From positions 28,996,562 to 29,060,561 of the forward strand of contig OX442415.1 in the NCBI GenBank assembly GCA_949361645.1: 64,000 nt of DNA, read 5' to 3'. The stretch comes from Spongilla lacustris (taxonomy: Eukaryota > Porifera > Demospongiae > Spongillida > Spongillidae). How positions within the stretch are numbered: the first letter of the stretch is position 1; each line of letters begins with the position of its first letter. Made by a program: the position numbers and the translations under genes. Shown piece after piece: positions 24,845 to 35,267 of this stretch. The notes beneath the pieces were generated by a model that saw nothing but the letters and a program-made list of their open reading frames with translations, made no database searches and had not been told where the DNA came from.

Positions 24845-25587
24845 TATGTTGTGTGCGTGCATATACCTTATGATATAACACTGTCACTTAAAGTCCAGCA
24901 ACTGTATCTACATCATCTCAAATATGAAGTCACAGCTGCCATCGTTCATATGCTTCCATACTATATCTCGCAAACCACGCCCTCAAACGTCAGAAAGTAA
25001 TTACACACAAGGCTCAACATTGGGGTGTAAATGCGGTAAACCAGTGTTGTGACAACACACCTCTAAGATCACCCAACACCCCACTGTTGGTGGGGTATGC
25101 TGCTAACACCCCAGCATAGCCTGCTAACACCCATAGGTGTCAGCTGAACACCCTAGTGTGTTGCCATAACACTCCTCGGGCTGTAACACCCCTCAAACCT
25201 AACACCCCTCGGGCCAGTTTTTTTAACAGTGTAACAGTCGTATTCCTGTTACATGGTGGGGTCCGTGAAATACCAAAGAGCATGTGCAATTTTGGGTACA
25301 AGTATTCTGCGGTGGATGTTTGTTGGATGGGCATTAGTGCTGTGATGTCTACTGGGTCTGAAATGTTCTTGATCTTGAGGTATTTCATTGGCTTTGATCC
25401 CATAATTGCTGGTTCGTACATGTACATGTTTATCATGTCATTTGTGTTTGTAAGTAGCTTTGGAGTCACCACCTATGTGCTTAAAACATGTGCTCAATCT
25501 AGCAGAGCGGAGAAGGAGCTTCTTTGTCATTGTCAGCTATCACTTCTTCTGGGGTACCCACAATGGCGAGGTGGCTTGTCTGTCACT

Positions 25588-25659
25588 GGGGGGGGGGGGG
25601 GGGGGGGGGGGGGGCAAATACACAGACTGCCGCCCCCCCCCCCCCCCCCCCCCCCCCCC
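25588..25659 (+). repeat. G run and C run facing each other
   Basis: A 27-base G run (25588-25614), an 18-base spacer (CAAATACACAGACTGCCG) and a 27-base C run (25633-25659). As the runs are complementary, the segment can form a hairpin. A further terminus-like sequence CAGGGGCGGATGCAGG follows at 25,718; the same type of terminus bounds the element at 47,368. Confidence 0.8.
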
Positions 25660-26049
25660 ACGCACACACACACAAACACACATGCCGCATTTCTGTCAGA
25701 ATTTCTTATCTCGTTACAGGGGCGGATGCAGGATTTCGGCGAGGAGGGGGTGGGTTCCACATGAATAATTGACGAGAGTATAAAATAGAGCAATGTGTTT
25801 ACCTACGTAACCGTACTATTACGTAACTATAAATATATATCACGTGGGTTGAAATCTCGCCTTCTTTCCTCCGATCGCCGACGTTCGCTATTGATCCCAG
25901 CATTATGACTCTATACTACATAAATAATCATCTTAATTTAACACATTTCGTGTAATTTGCTTGGCGGCTGGTGCGCCCCTATCGTCATTTTGGCGCCCCC
26001 TTTTTAAGGCCCGCTGGGGGGGCAATTGCCCCCCCTGCCAGGACGCCAT

Positions 26050-26179
26050 ATGGTCTGGTCCCCAGACTAGTGAGGACATACAAGCTTCACTTGCCACTCC
26101 CACTTCTACACTTACTGGTTGTAAGAGCAGTGTGGACAAGAAGCTAGCTAGCTGCTTTGTGTCCATTCAGTTGGAGAAG

Positions 26180-26180
<1 letters not shown>
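26050..26180 (+). CDS. Possible host exon upstream of the CACTA element
   Basis: An open stretch reads CCC CAG ACT AGT GAG GAC... to CFVSIQLEK and meets AAG|GCAAGT, a GC-type donor consensus, just before a (TG)n tract. A second exon-like block on the same strand lies beyond the CACTA element (33,551-33,639: SPVRDHMLAQFTSQPAAVAK...EESKR, then AG|GTGTGT). The two may belong to one host gene whose intron received the element. No family recognised; this is weak. Confidence 0.25.
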
Positions 26181-26215
<35 letters not shown>

Positions 26216-26696
26216 ATTGTCTGTGTGTTTGCATGTGTGTGTGCATTGTTTCTGTGTGAGTGTGTTTGTGCATGTGTCTGTTTGCACGTGTTTGTGTGGT
26301 ATGTAGGTAATTGTGTGTCCTTGGATGGATGGTCTCTTGTCAAACAGTGGCTGGGTGCCTTGGTAACACAGACCTGCTCCCAGCAACGAATTCTTGGGCA
26401 AGATTCTTGGCAAGATGGCCAGGATCCTGCCAGGATGCCAAGATCCTGCCAGGATGCATGCCAAGATCCTGCAGGATGCCAAGATCTACACAAGGAGGCT
26501 AAAATGTCACCAATTGCAACTTTTAACTAAATTAGGTTCATTGTAGAAAAGGAATATATAGCTAGTATGCAAGGCTGATACACTATATGTTTTTACAAAT
26601 TCTGAGGTGACATTTGCATTAGTATAAAATATACTGATCAACTGTTTCTTCATATAGAAAAAAATAACATGAAAGTACAACTCAATGCATTATTAT

Positions 26697-29385
26697 CTAG
26701 TGCTTTTCATAGACATTTGGCTGATAAACTATTACATCAGTACGAGAATGTTTGTTAGGGATATGTACACATTTTCGGATTAAAGACTTGGAGGCTACTG
26801 CCGAAATGATGTTTGTAACTGATCCTTTTTTCACTTTTACGAAAAACCTGTCCACTGATGCATTCACTAAATCAGGCTTGCTAGCCTGAATATCTTTCAA
26901 AATGCCATCTGGCAGTCTCTCAAATATATCAATGATAGCAACAGGCCCTTCCATTAACATACAAAATTTCCTAATTGACCCAATTCTTCTCATTCCTCTG
27001 TCTTCAAATTCACATACTGAACTGTCTCGTAGAGTCTTCTTATCTTTTGCATGGTATATAGTGTTCTTCAAATAGTAAGATTTAAAGGTTGGAACAACAT
27101 CATCTGTGCCAGTAATATGAAATCCAGAATTATGAATGGCATCAAGTTCTTCGTTCAATAAAACAGTATTCAGTAGTTTTCCTCGACTTCCTTCCTCAGT
27201 ATTAGTAATCTCCTTACTCAAAAACTGCAATGTTCTCTCATTTTCTGAACTTGCTAACTCATTGGCATATGAACAAACAGAAAATTTCATACATATTGAT
27301 CTTGACAAGCTTGGTAGAAAGTTTTTAAACCCATGCCGCTGTTTTTTAATGTAACCATTCATGTGTTCAAAACTAAAACAAGAGTAAGCCCAAAGGGGAC
27401 CAAGCCTACGCACAAAAGCAGCCAAATGTATAAGACCATGAACATTAGACGAACACATTTTTTCTGGATAGTATTCAGGGACATATTTGAAGAATGTATT
27501 AAGCATGTTTTCAGCTTCATCAATGTCATCTGATGAAATGGCAGTATTAAGCAAAATGTGCATTGATGTGACCAAAAGTGCAAAGTGATGCACATAATCA
27601 GGAGGTAAATAGTTTAGAAGGATAGGCAGTGAGTAGAAGAGCAGCCATGTTTTATACTCAGATGCTTTCCAGTAACCCAAACAATTGAGAATTGGTCTAG
27701 GTGGCCTGCTAAATTCATGAGGTGGTTTTATTCTCATAAGTTGCTTGTCAATATCGACTAAAACATCACCTAAAAAAAATCTTAGATCACGGTTATTCAG
27801 ATCAATGAAGCATTCCAAAAAAGACTTCACTACTCCTAATGCAACTCCATGCATGTAGTCCAGGGCAACACATTTTGTTGGAATGTGCCTGCTTAACTGA
27901 GATGTACCCTTAACACCATAGACTGGTTTTAATATTTCTTCTGCCTCCAAAGCCCATTGATCAATGTCATGTTGAATTCTAGGTATGTGTGGTTCTGTTG
28001 GCAAGTAAAGATGGCGATGTGACTTGTGCACACCTTTGTCTAAACAATAAGGGCAACCATAATAGCCATTGAATTGAACAACATTCAAGACCATTGCTTT
28101 TGCCGGTTGGTCGAAAACTCCCACTAAAAGCTTTGCTTTTAGGATCTTAATTCCTTCAGATGTTTGGAATTGTATACCAGTTGTTTGAAGTGTTTCAATT
28201 TTAGACAAAACACGAGGCAGTAATGTTTGCATGGGTGGCTTACAAGGACCAAGCCACAATGCTCCAACCATCATATTTTCGGCATTCATACGGATTGTGG
28301 GTGGAAGGGAAGTGGTGAACATCAGGAACTGGCCAGAGGGTTTGACCTAACAGTAAATTATATGTATACTAATTTTAAAAACATGTACATTGCTTTAAAC
28401 ATACCTGAAGATTTAAATACTGGAACACCATCGCAACAAAGAATAAGTCCTGCATGTTCAGGAACAGATAGGAAATCCTTTTTCAAATGTTTCATCAAAG
28501 TGCCATCATCTATATCTTCAATGGTGTCTTCAGAATGCTCTCTAGAGAAGAATTGACATATTTGGGTCCATTTATCTAGAATAAAATAACTTGGTGGATT
28601 ATTTCATTGTCAAAATTTTATAGTCTTACCTGTGAAAATTGTGCACAGATGCTGCTCAAAAGGAAGAATAGCTAGATAACAAACTTTCGCTTTTTCTTTA
28701 TTACAAACCAAATTATCACATTTCTTTGACTTCACAATTTTATTCATGCATCTTGAACAATACATAAATATATCTGATTCATCACAATTCAACTTATTCC
28801 TGAGTTGAAATGTTGATCTTGCAAACAAATTGGTTTTTGGACAATGAATGGCAATTAAATCCAACAGTTGCTCTGTAGTGGAATCACTTAAATTATTTGT
28901 AACTGTGAAGTAGTTTGTTGCTAGCCAACTTGCTTTCACACTTATTGGTGCACCTTGGTAGAGTGGTACTGTGGGTAGCTTATCACCTCTTGAGAGTGTA
29001 GCTGATGGCGTGGTACATTTTTCTTGATCATCATAGTTAGCATCACTATCAACTTCTTCATCATCATCATTATCACCACCATCACCATTATCTCCACCCT
29101 CATCATCATCATCATCATCATCATCACCATCATCATCACCATCACCATCGCCATCATCATCACCACCATCACCATCATCACCATCATCATTGTCACCTTT
29201 CTCATTGTCATCATCATCATCATCACCATCATCACCATCATCATTGTCACCTTTCTCATTGTCATCATCATCATCATCACCATCATCACCATCATCATTG
29301 TCACCTTTCTCATTGTCATCATCATCACCAGTATAAACATCAACATTGTTATCACCACCACCACCATCATTATCATCACCATTGC

Positions 29386-29423
<38 letters not shown>

Positions 29424-30272
29424 CCATCATCACCATCATCATTGTCACCTTTCTCATTGTCATCATCATCACCAGTATTAACATCAACATTGTCATTACC
29501 ACCACCACCATCATTATCATCACTATCTCCAGCAACCATGCCAGTAATTTCACTATCATGAATATTCTCATGACCATCAAGGCCTCCATCACTACCATGG
29601 CTACTGGTATAATGCCTATCATCAATATTAACATGACCAATATCTTTACCAAAATCATCATGGCCATCACAAGCATCTTGTAGTTGATCACTTCCACTAA
29701 CATCAACATCACTGTCATGACTGTTATCATCTCCCTTCAAGCTATGATCTTCACTACTATCACTGCTTGTGTCTGAAGCAGTTGACACTCTGGAGCAACT
29801 CCGTATCACATCAATATCTACAAGTAATACAAATTGAATGAAATTACATAAATGTCCCAGAAATTTTACACATACTGTTCAGCCATCTTCGTCTGGTTCT
29901 GGTTGGAATTGGAATGCTTGGGTCTGTATTATATCGCTTTCTTTCGTAGCCTTGTAAAGAATTCATATGCACAAGTAATACTAATGTTATTCACTATATT
30001 CATTATACATGTATCTGGTTGCTGTACTGTTACCCTAAATGTGCAAAGCTAACATGAGCTAATCATCACCATGCATAGCTATAATTAATACGAGCTAGAT
30101 GACTAATTAACGCTAGAGTAACGTACGCGTACGGTACATATGCATGTCATATACCTGTATCACGCGAGCCACTTTGCTTGTATCGTGTTGCTGTCCTTTC
30201 TGGAACCGAAAGTTCAGGGTTCCATAGGTACTCTTTGTAATGTTTTCGCTTTCCACCTGCATGCCCAGTCAT
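26697..30272 (-). CDS. CACTA (Tnp2-type) transposase, four exons, one frameshift
   Basis: Exon 1 (30155-30272) starts MTGHAGGKRKHYKEYLWNPE. Exon 2 (28630-29817) contains a long Asp-rich low-complexity region and then a zinc-binding-like segment (YCSRCMNKI...CDNLVCNK). Exon 3 (28405-28575) carries LILCCDGVPVFKSS, with the first catalytic Asp of the CACTA DDE fold. Exon 4 (26697-28346) has GCPYCLDKG, then ALDYMHGVALG (conserved D..H region), SFEHMNGYIKKQRHG, and ends at a TAG-type stop. All three introns are phase 1 with GT-AG ends, so the joins are well supported. In exon 4 the frame changes near 28325-28326 (one extra base in GTTCCTGATG), which separates LWPV from LMFTTSLPP. This copy therefore needs a correction or is inactive. 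Function: cut-and-paste transposition of the element at 26,379. Confidence 0.85.
29046..29480 (-). repeat. ATC/GAT trinucleotide repeat coding poly-Asp
   Basis: CATCAT(CAC) triplets with a higher-order unit of about 63 bp coding for DDDDDNEKGDNDDGDDG, repeated at least four times. It forms the acidic part of transposase exon 2. Open frames in other phases (poly-Ile, poly-Met, poly-Ser) are shadows. Confidence 0.9.
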
Positions 30273-30345
30273 TATGCTCAAATTTAGCGGAAACAATTGT
30301 TTTTTTACACGTAAAAAATTCGTAACACGTGCTGTACGTACATTT
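30273..30345. promoter_or_regulatory. 73-bp divergent promoter between transposase and BEN gene
   Basis: The start codons of the two genes in the CACTA element are 73 bases apart on opposite strands. The interval holds TTTTTTTACACGTAAAAAAT and AACACGTGCTGTACGTAC, with a CACGTG E-box palindrome, and no clear TATA box. Transcription of both genes from this segment is inferred from arrangement; 5' leaders may overlap. Confidence 0.45.
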
Positions 30346-32603
30346 ATGCCGCCAAAAAGTATGTCCAAACGTACAGTTAAACCTCCTGGTAGATATCTAC
30401 ATGAGAACATCGAACTGGCTATTGATGGCAACCAAGCTGAAGATCGTAAGTATTATTCTCATCTTATATATAGCGATAGTACGCGGCGCGCGGAATTTGC
30501 ATGTCATGATATATTATGTATATATATATATTTTTATTGATTACTGTATCTATGTATGCTGCCAGCTAGAGACAAGGGTGGATGGAAATTTTAGCGGCTT
30601 GAATTGACGTACACGACGCGTGCGACCATGATCATATGCATGTATATATATGGCACATATATATATATACCGGTATATAAATATATTATACATGTATGTA
30701 TATCCCAAGCGTAACAGGCGGACCGCTTATGGTTACGTATACGATTCAGAGCGAGACTACTGTGTTGGCAATATAAGCTTTTATTTACGTCGCCTTCAAT
30801 ACGCGTGAAATGAACAACGCCCACGTTGTATAATTAGTCGACTTCCGTATTGATTTTACCGCTCAGATCGTGAATCGTGAAATGATGTGAATATAACTTT
30901 GCAATTTCTATATTCATATCCAGAACCATGTACAGTTCTATGTTTAGAGAATAATCGAGAATATGCTTGCAACACATCATCGCTATCAACTGATAGTAGA
31001 GATTACGTCACCCAGGATGATTTAGAGCCTGGGAAGGACCTCATCTGGGTCTATAGAGGAATACATTATTCTGTTATTTTCAAGCATTTAAAGGGTATAC
31101 TCTATATGTATCCTTCCACCAGTTAGAATATATATATATATATATTTTTGTACAGGAGATGCAACCCCTCTGGAGACATTTCCGGAAGACTCTAGTAGTG
31201 ATGACCAAGCGGTATGCAACGAAATGTTATTACAGTATTATTGAACATCACTTTTACCAAGTACTATGCACAGTCATTAATATATACTATCGACATGATA
31301 ATATATAGGAATGTGGAGAAGGAAAAGGAAAAGGAAAATGAAAGGGAGAAAGCTGTTCAGAAGAAGAGACCGGCAATTGATTTAAGAAATGAGGTATGAG
31401 ATTGAACATTCATACACATAATCTATTGCTTCTAATTAACTTTGCACAGAAGCCACCAAGCAAGAAATCTCGTTTCTCGGACAGTGAGATGGAAGAAATA
31501 GTGAGGGATAATTATAAGGTACAAATGCACAAAACCCCAGGGAAACAAAATAAACATACTGTGATAAGCAACTCACATCTGCGATATCATACTGATATGC
31601 ATGTCATATAATTTATTTTTGTTAGAAACACTATAAACACTTATATTTGCATGAATGCAACCAGTGGCATGAATGCATATACATGTATGTATCCTGCAGC
31701 GTGAACATTATTTAGGTGCAAGCAGAAAGGAAAGAAAAGACTTTTTCCGATCACAAGGAAAGTGAGGTAATGTGCCATTATCTTACTAACTGTATGTATG
31801 GGTATTTATTTTAAAGATCATGCACAGCACATTATTACAAACTAAAGCATGAGCATGAATGTGGTTTATTATATATATGCAATTATGCAGATTTTTGCTA
31901 AACTGTACAAACAAATGAAAGTATTTAACAAGGAAGTCACAAAGTTAAACAGCAATTTTGAGAAGATTTATCATCTTCTGGAGACCCATTTTGCACCTAA
32001 GCCCAGGGAAGTCATTGTTCCTGATCCAGGTCCTGCAGTGGATAAAGGTTTGCACATGCACATAAAATATTGAGTAGTATAATGCTTGAGATTATATGGT
32101 TACCATGTAGGTACAACAGGCGACCATCAGCTGGATGAGAGCCACTTCATATCTGTAAGTATACTTTATCATGTATGTATGTGATGCACATATCACATGC
32201 ATATGTATTTCATGTGAACAGAAAAGGGGCGTAAATCTTCTAAACATTAAATCACATGATCCAGGGAAATATGCACTGGCGTTACTGGATGCCTTGTTTA
32301 CCAAAGATGAGCAGGCTACAAGCTGCTTCAAAGAATCGACCAGGCCCAGCAGCAGCAGCCAATCACAAAAACCCCCTTTATCTCCAATAAGAGTGAAGCT
32401 TATTGAAGGTACTATTCTTTATACTTAATAATACTGCATGGCTATATATATGTTACATGTACATCTTTCCTGTAACAGAATGCATTGACAAAAAGTTCGG
32501 ACAAGGGACAGCTGCAGCAAATGACCCCAAGATAACAGAATCATTGAATCAAAAGTGTCGTGACCGGCTAAAAAAGCTGTTAAATGAGAAGAAAGCACAG
32601 TAA
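30346..32603 (+). CDS. BEN-domain protein encoded inside the CACTA element
   Basis: About ten exons with consistent phases: 30346-30445 (MPPKSMSKRTVKPPGRYLHE), 30924-31094, 31156-31211, about 31321-31392 (Lys/Glu-rich, KEKEKENEREK; acceptor uncertain), 31450-31518, 31716-31766, 31891-32047 (coiled-coil-like KQMKVFNKEVTKLNSNFEKI), 32111-32154, 32222-32408 and 32479-32603. The last two exons carry a BEN domain pattern: PGKYALALLDALFTKDEQAT, then LSPIRVKLIEECIDKKFG and LNQKCRDRLKKLL. BEN domains bind DNA or mediate protein contacts in chromatin factors. Position inside the TIRs and divergent orientation suggest it is the element's second protein, perhaps binding the subterminal repeats as plant TNPA does. 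That role is inference. Confidence 0.7.
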
Positions 32604-32989
32604 GTTATTAAATTAAAGTAATGTACATGTACATGCTTATGCTTCAAAAACATGTTTCAATATCCTAGCTGATGTCAATATCTATATATTTCTGCTGGCC
32701 ATGGGCATTATATTACAGCTGATCAATACAGACTGAATGTTTAACTCTCATATAATACAATCCGTATATATAATTATAATATATATGCTGTCATTTCATT
32801 TGCTATATATTTGACTGAACTTAACTGCCATATTTTTATCATCAATATAATATTTATGTCAAATGCTATTTGAAACAACCTCTCCTTTGCATGTATATCG
32901 TTGGCAATATAATTGTAATAATATAATATTATACATATAATTATAATTATATATATAATTATTGGAGTGCACCTGGGCCATATATTATA

Positions 32990-33212
32990 AGATCTTGGCC
33001 AAGATCTTGTCATCATATCTTGGGATCATCTTGGATAAGATCTTGGGCAAGTTCTTGGCAAGATCTTGGCGAGAACTTGGCCGGCATAATCTTGGCATCC
33101 TGGGCAAGGTCTTGGCCAGATCTTGGCAAGTTCTTGGCAAGTTCTTGGCAAGTTCTTGGCACGTTCTTGGCAAGTTCTTGGCAGGAATCTTGCCCAAGAA
33201 TTCGTTGCTGGG
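32990..33212 (+). repeat. Right subterminal repeat array of the CACTA element
   Basis: About fifteen copies of a 10-15-base motif (CAAGATCTTGG, CAAGTTCTTGG) precede the terminal GCCCAAGAATTCGTTGCTGGG. Many units are themselves palindromic (CCAAGATCTTGG). Such arrays are known transposase- or TNPA-binding sites in CACTA elements. Confidence 0.8.
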
Positions 33213-33650
33213 GCTGGCACCTGACCTCTCATCCTTCAGTGTCATCAGAGAACAATAGGGAAAGCCTGCTATTCTTTATTTGTTGTTGGAGAGGGGGTGT
33301 GGTCAGGTGTCAGCACTGAATGTGGATTAATAGTGGACATTTGATGGGGAGTGTGAGAGTGAAAGTGTGATGTACAAAGATGGAGGTGAGGGATTGTAGA
33401 GAAGGAGAATGTTATGGTGACCAGTATGGCAGCTTTACTCTCCCTTATTTGGTCATGTGTAATTATCTTACGTTTAGCCCCCAGCTCATGGGTGTGTTTT
33501 ATTACCATACATCTTGCCCCGCCCATAAGTGTGTTTTATTACCAAACAGTCCCCAGTCCGTGATCACATGCTGGCACAGTTCACATCACAGCCTGCAGCT
33601 GTAGCGAAGAACAGAGAAGACTTAGAGGAGTCCAAAAGGTGTGTTGTGGT

Positions 33651-33885
33651 GTTCATGTGTTAGGTTTTTGTGTGGTAGATGTTCATGTGGTAGGTGTTCA
33701 TGTGGTAGGTGTTCATGTGGTAGGTGTTCATGTGGTAGGTGTACATGTGGTAGGTAGTAGGTGTTCATGTGGTAAGTGTTCATGTGGTAGGTGCTCTGGT
33801 AGGTGCTCATGTGGTAGGTGTTCATGTGGTAGATGTTCATGTGGTAGGTGTTCATGTGGTAGGTGCTCTGGTAGGTGCATGTCAT
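33651..33885 (+). repeat. 15-bp minisatellite, second array
   Basis: About fifteen copies of GTGGTAGGTGTTCAT with the same variant types as the array at 8,451 plus two truncated GGTAGGTGCTCT units. It lies just upstream of the reverse-transcriptase remnant. Confidence 0.9.
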
Positions 33886-34336
33886 GGTATGGACATGAAG
33901 CTGGATGCGAAGCTGTCATACATTTTACTGAGGCTGTCCTACTTGTTAATGCATTCAACTCTCTCAACCGTAAAGTTGCTCTCTTGAATATCCACCAATT
34001 GAATTGTGTTCATCACTTGCCACTGTACTTACAAACTCATACAGAGAAAATGCTTCTCTCTTCATAGATGCATGGAGATACTCTTTTCTCTCAGGAAGGG
34101 AGACCCTCTTGCCACTGTTCCCTTCATTGGGAAATTGCAGAGTACAAACACCAAGCAGGTTTGGTATGCCGATAATGCTACAGCAGATGGCACACTACTG
34201 AATCTTAAGGCCTGGTGGACCATGTTGTCATCTTCTGGTCCCTCCTATGGACACTTTGTCAACCCTGGGAAAACATGGTTGATTGTTTAAACCACAACAT
34301 GAGCATGATGCAAGAGAACTACTGATTCTCTGGCAC

Positions 34337-34766
34337 ATTTTGCCTTCTGACGTCACAAGTTAATTGGTTGTATTTGACACAACATAAGTCCTTATATGAA
34401 CTTCATGAAGAAACACAGCAAGTACGAAATTAATGGTAAATGAATGCGTGACTATATTCCAAAATGAAGTACCTTCGCCAGCTACGGTGCAAATGTTACA
34501 GCGTTCACAAGTTACCGGAAGTTGCCCCCCCAAAAATCGAAAAGCGCGACTACGCGCATCTCATTGGCAACTTCCGCAATGTTTTGCTGCATACAAATCC
34601 CTTACAGAGCTCCATCGTGAAATACAACAAAAATGAAACGTGTGATAATTTACTTCTCAATGAAAATTTAAAAGGAAATGCATGTACGAGCTATGATGGT
34701 GAAGTTATGCCATTGTATAAGTGGCTCCCCCCCCCAAAATTCATGCGTGACGTCACAGGCAAAAGG
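34337..34766. mobile_element. MITE-like insertion in the reverse-transcriptase remnant
   Basis: TTTTGCCTTCTGACGTCACA on the left is mirrored by TGTGACGTCACAGGCAAAA-like sequence on the right (GCGTGACGTCACAGGCAAAA). The intervening 430 bp has no counterpart in the reverse-transcriptase frame, which ends near 34,310 and resumes near 34,780. I could not define a target duplication. Confidence 0.5.
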
Positions 34767-34972
34767 TCCATTGATGCCATTAAGGTGCGGCACTTGGGAG
34801 CTAGAGAGCTACATCAGCGACAAAGTGAAAGTGTGGACATCTACCATTCTCAACTTATCCTTGATCGCTAAGACTCAACCTCATGCTGCCTACTGTGCTT
34901 TTGTTCATGGTGTGTCTGGGCTTTGGGCATTCTTCCTTTGCACCCTGCCTGACACATCTTCACTACTCCAGC

Positions 34973-35267
34973 TGTCACGACCACCAGGGATAACTCAGCG
35001 TCCTACGCACTTGCGTCTCCTTAGTACAGCAAACACCACCTGAGTCTGGCAAAGTCAACACCACGACACGCAGGACCACAGCTCTTTAATGTCTCCAACA
35101 CCACCCCACAAGACAAGGCAAATACACACCAGAGAGAAAAAGAGTGAGAACATTACATCTCTCTAGCTATTGTCTGCCACAATGTGTCCATACGGCTACG
35201 CGGCGGCCCCAGTCCACAAGTGAGGTCATCTCTGTTAGGAGGGTTAGGTGGTTCCCCGACCCTCACA
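34973..35267. mobile_element. Solo LTR (295 bp) with CAGC duplication
   Basis: The segment starts TGTCACGACC and ends GACCCTCACA (TG...CA) and is flanked by CAGC at 34969-34972 and 35268-35271. If it and one CAGC are left out, the surrounding frame joins as LLQ-PLEDAIR, exactly where homologous elements read without gap. This independent check supports the boundaries. It is not obviously the same LTR as that at 50,176. Confidence 0.75.

Larger units (their letters stand above)
21160..25231. mobile_element. 4,072-bp TIR element with TA duplication inside a coding exon
   Basis: Left end CACTGTTAAAAAAAGGGTGTT and right end (inverse) CACTGTTAAAAAAACTGG are flanked by TA (21158-21159 and 25232-25233). 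Both ends have 150-200 bp of repeated GGGTGTT/AACACCC blocks in both orientations, which look like clustered transposase-binding sites. The interior holds (TG)n arrays, a tandem repeat and a perfect hairpin, but no transposase that I can see. TA duplication is shared by several superfamilies (Tc1/mariner and others), so I leave the class open. Confidence 0.75.
20854..25586 (+). pseudogene. Seven-transmembrane-like gene interrupted by a TIR element
   Basis: Part 1 (20854-21159) starts MDICSSITNIELRLMVACDG and codes for two hydrophobic helices and the first half of a third (WVVIIYFLAFWLANLLFVLA). Part 2 (25234 onward) continues with TVVFLLHGGVREIPKSMCNF and two more helices (about 25,310-25,375 and 25,390-25,475). 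When the 4-kb element at 21160-25231 and one TA are left out, the frame passes from ...LAPL to TVVF without stop, completing helix three. The pattern (short N terminus, evenly spaced helices) resembles a G-protein-coupled receptor or a similar integral membrane protein, but I cannot assign a family. After about 25,505 the best frame becomes ambiguous and the gene runs into a G run at 25,588. The gene is probably dead unless the insert is excised. Confidence 0.55.
26379..33212. mobile_element. Complete CACTA/EnSpm-like transposon (6,834 bp) with transposase and BEN gene
   Basis: Left end CCCAGCAACGAATTCTTGGG and right end (inverse) are a perfect match of 28 bases (CCCAGCAACG to CAAGATTC). Both sides are flanked by GCT (26376-26378 and 33213-33215), the 3-bp duplication typical of CACTA elements. 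Subterminal regions carry repeated TTGGCAAG(A/T)TC and AAGATCCTGCCAGGATGCC blocks. The ends begin CCC rather than the plant-type CACTA. Inside are a spliced minus-strand transposase (26,697-30,272) and a divergent plus-strand BEN-domain gene (30,346-32,603). A second family member starts at 62,998. Confidence 0.9.

Noticed and set aside
28942..29730. Poly-Met, poly-Ile and poly-Ser frames opposite or shifted to the Asp-rich region
   Set aside because: Shadows of the GAT repeat that codes poly-Asp in transposase exon 2, whose flanks are conserved and spliced in phase.
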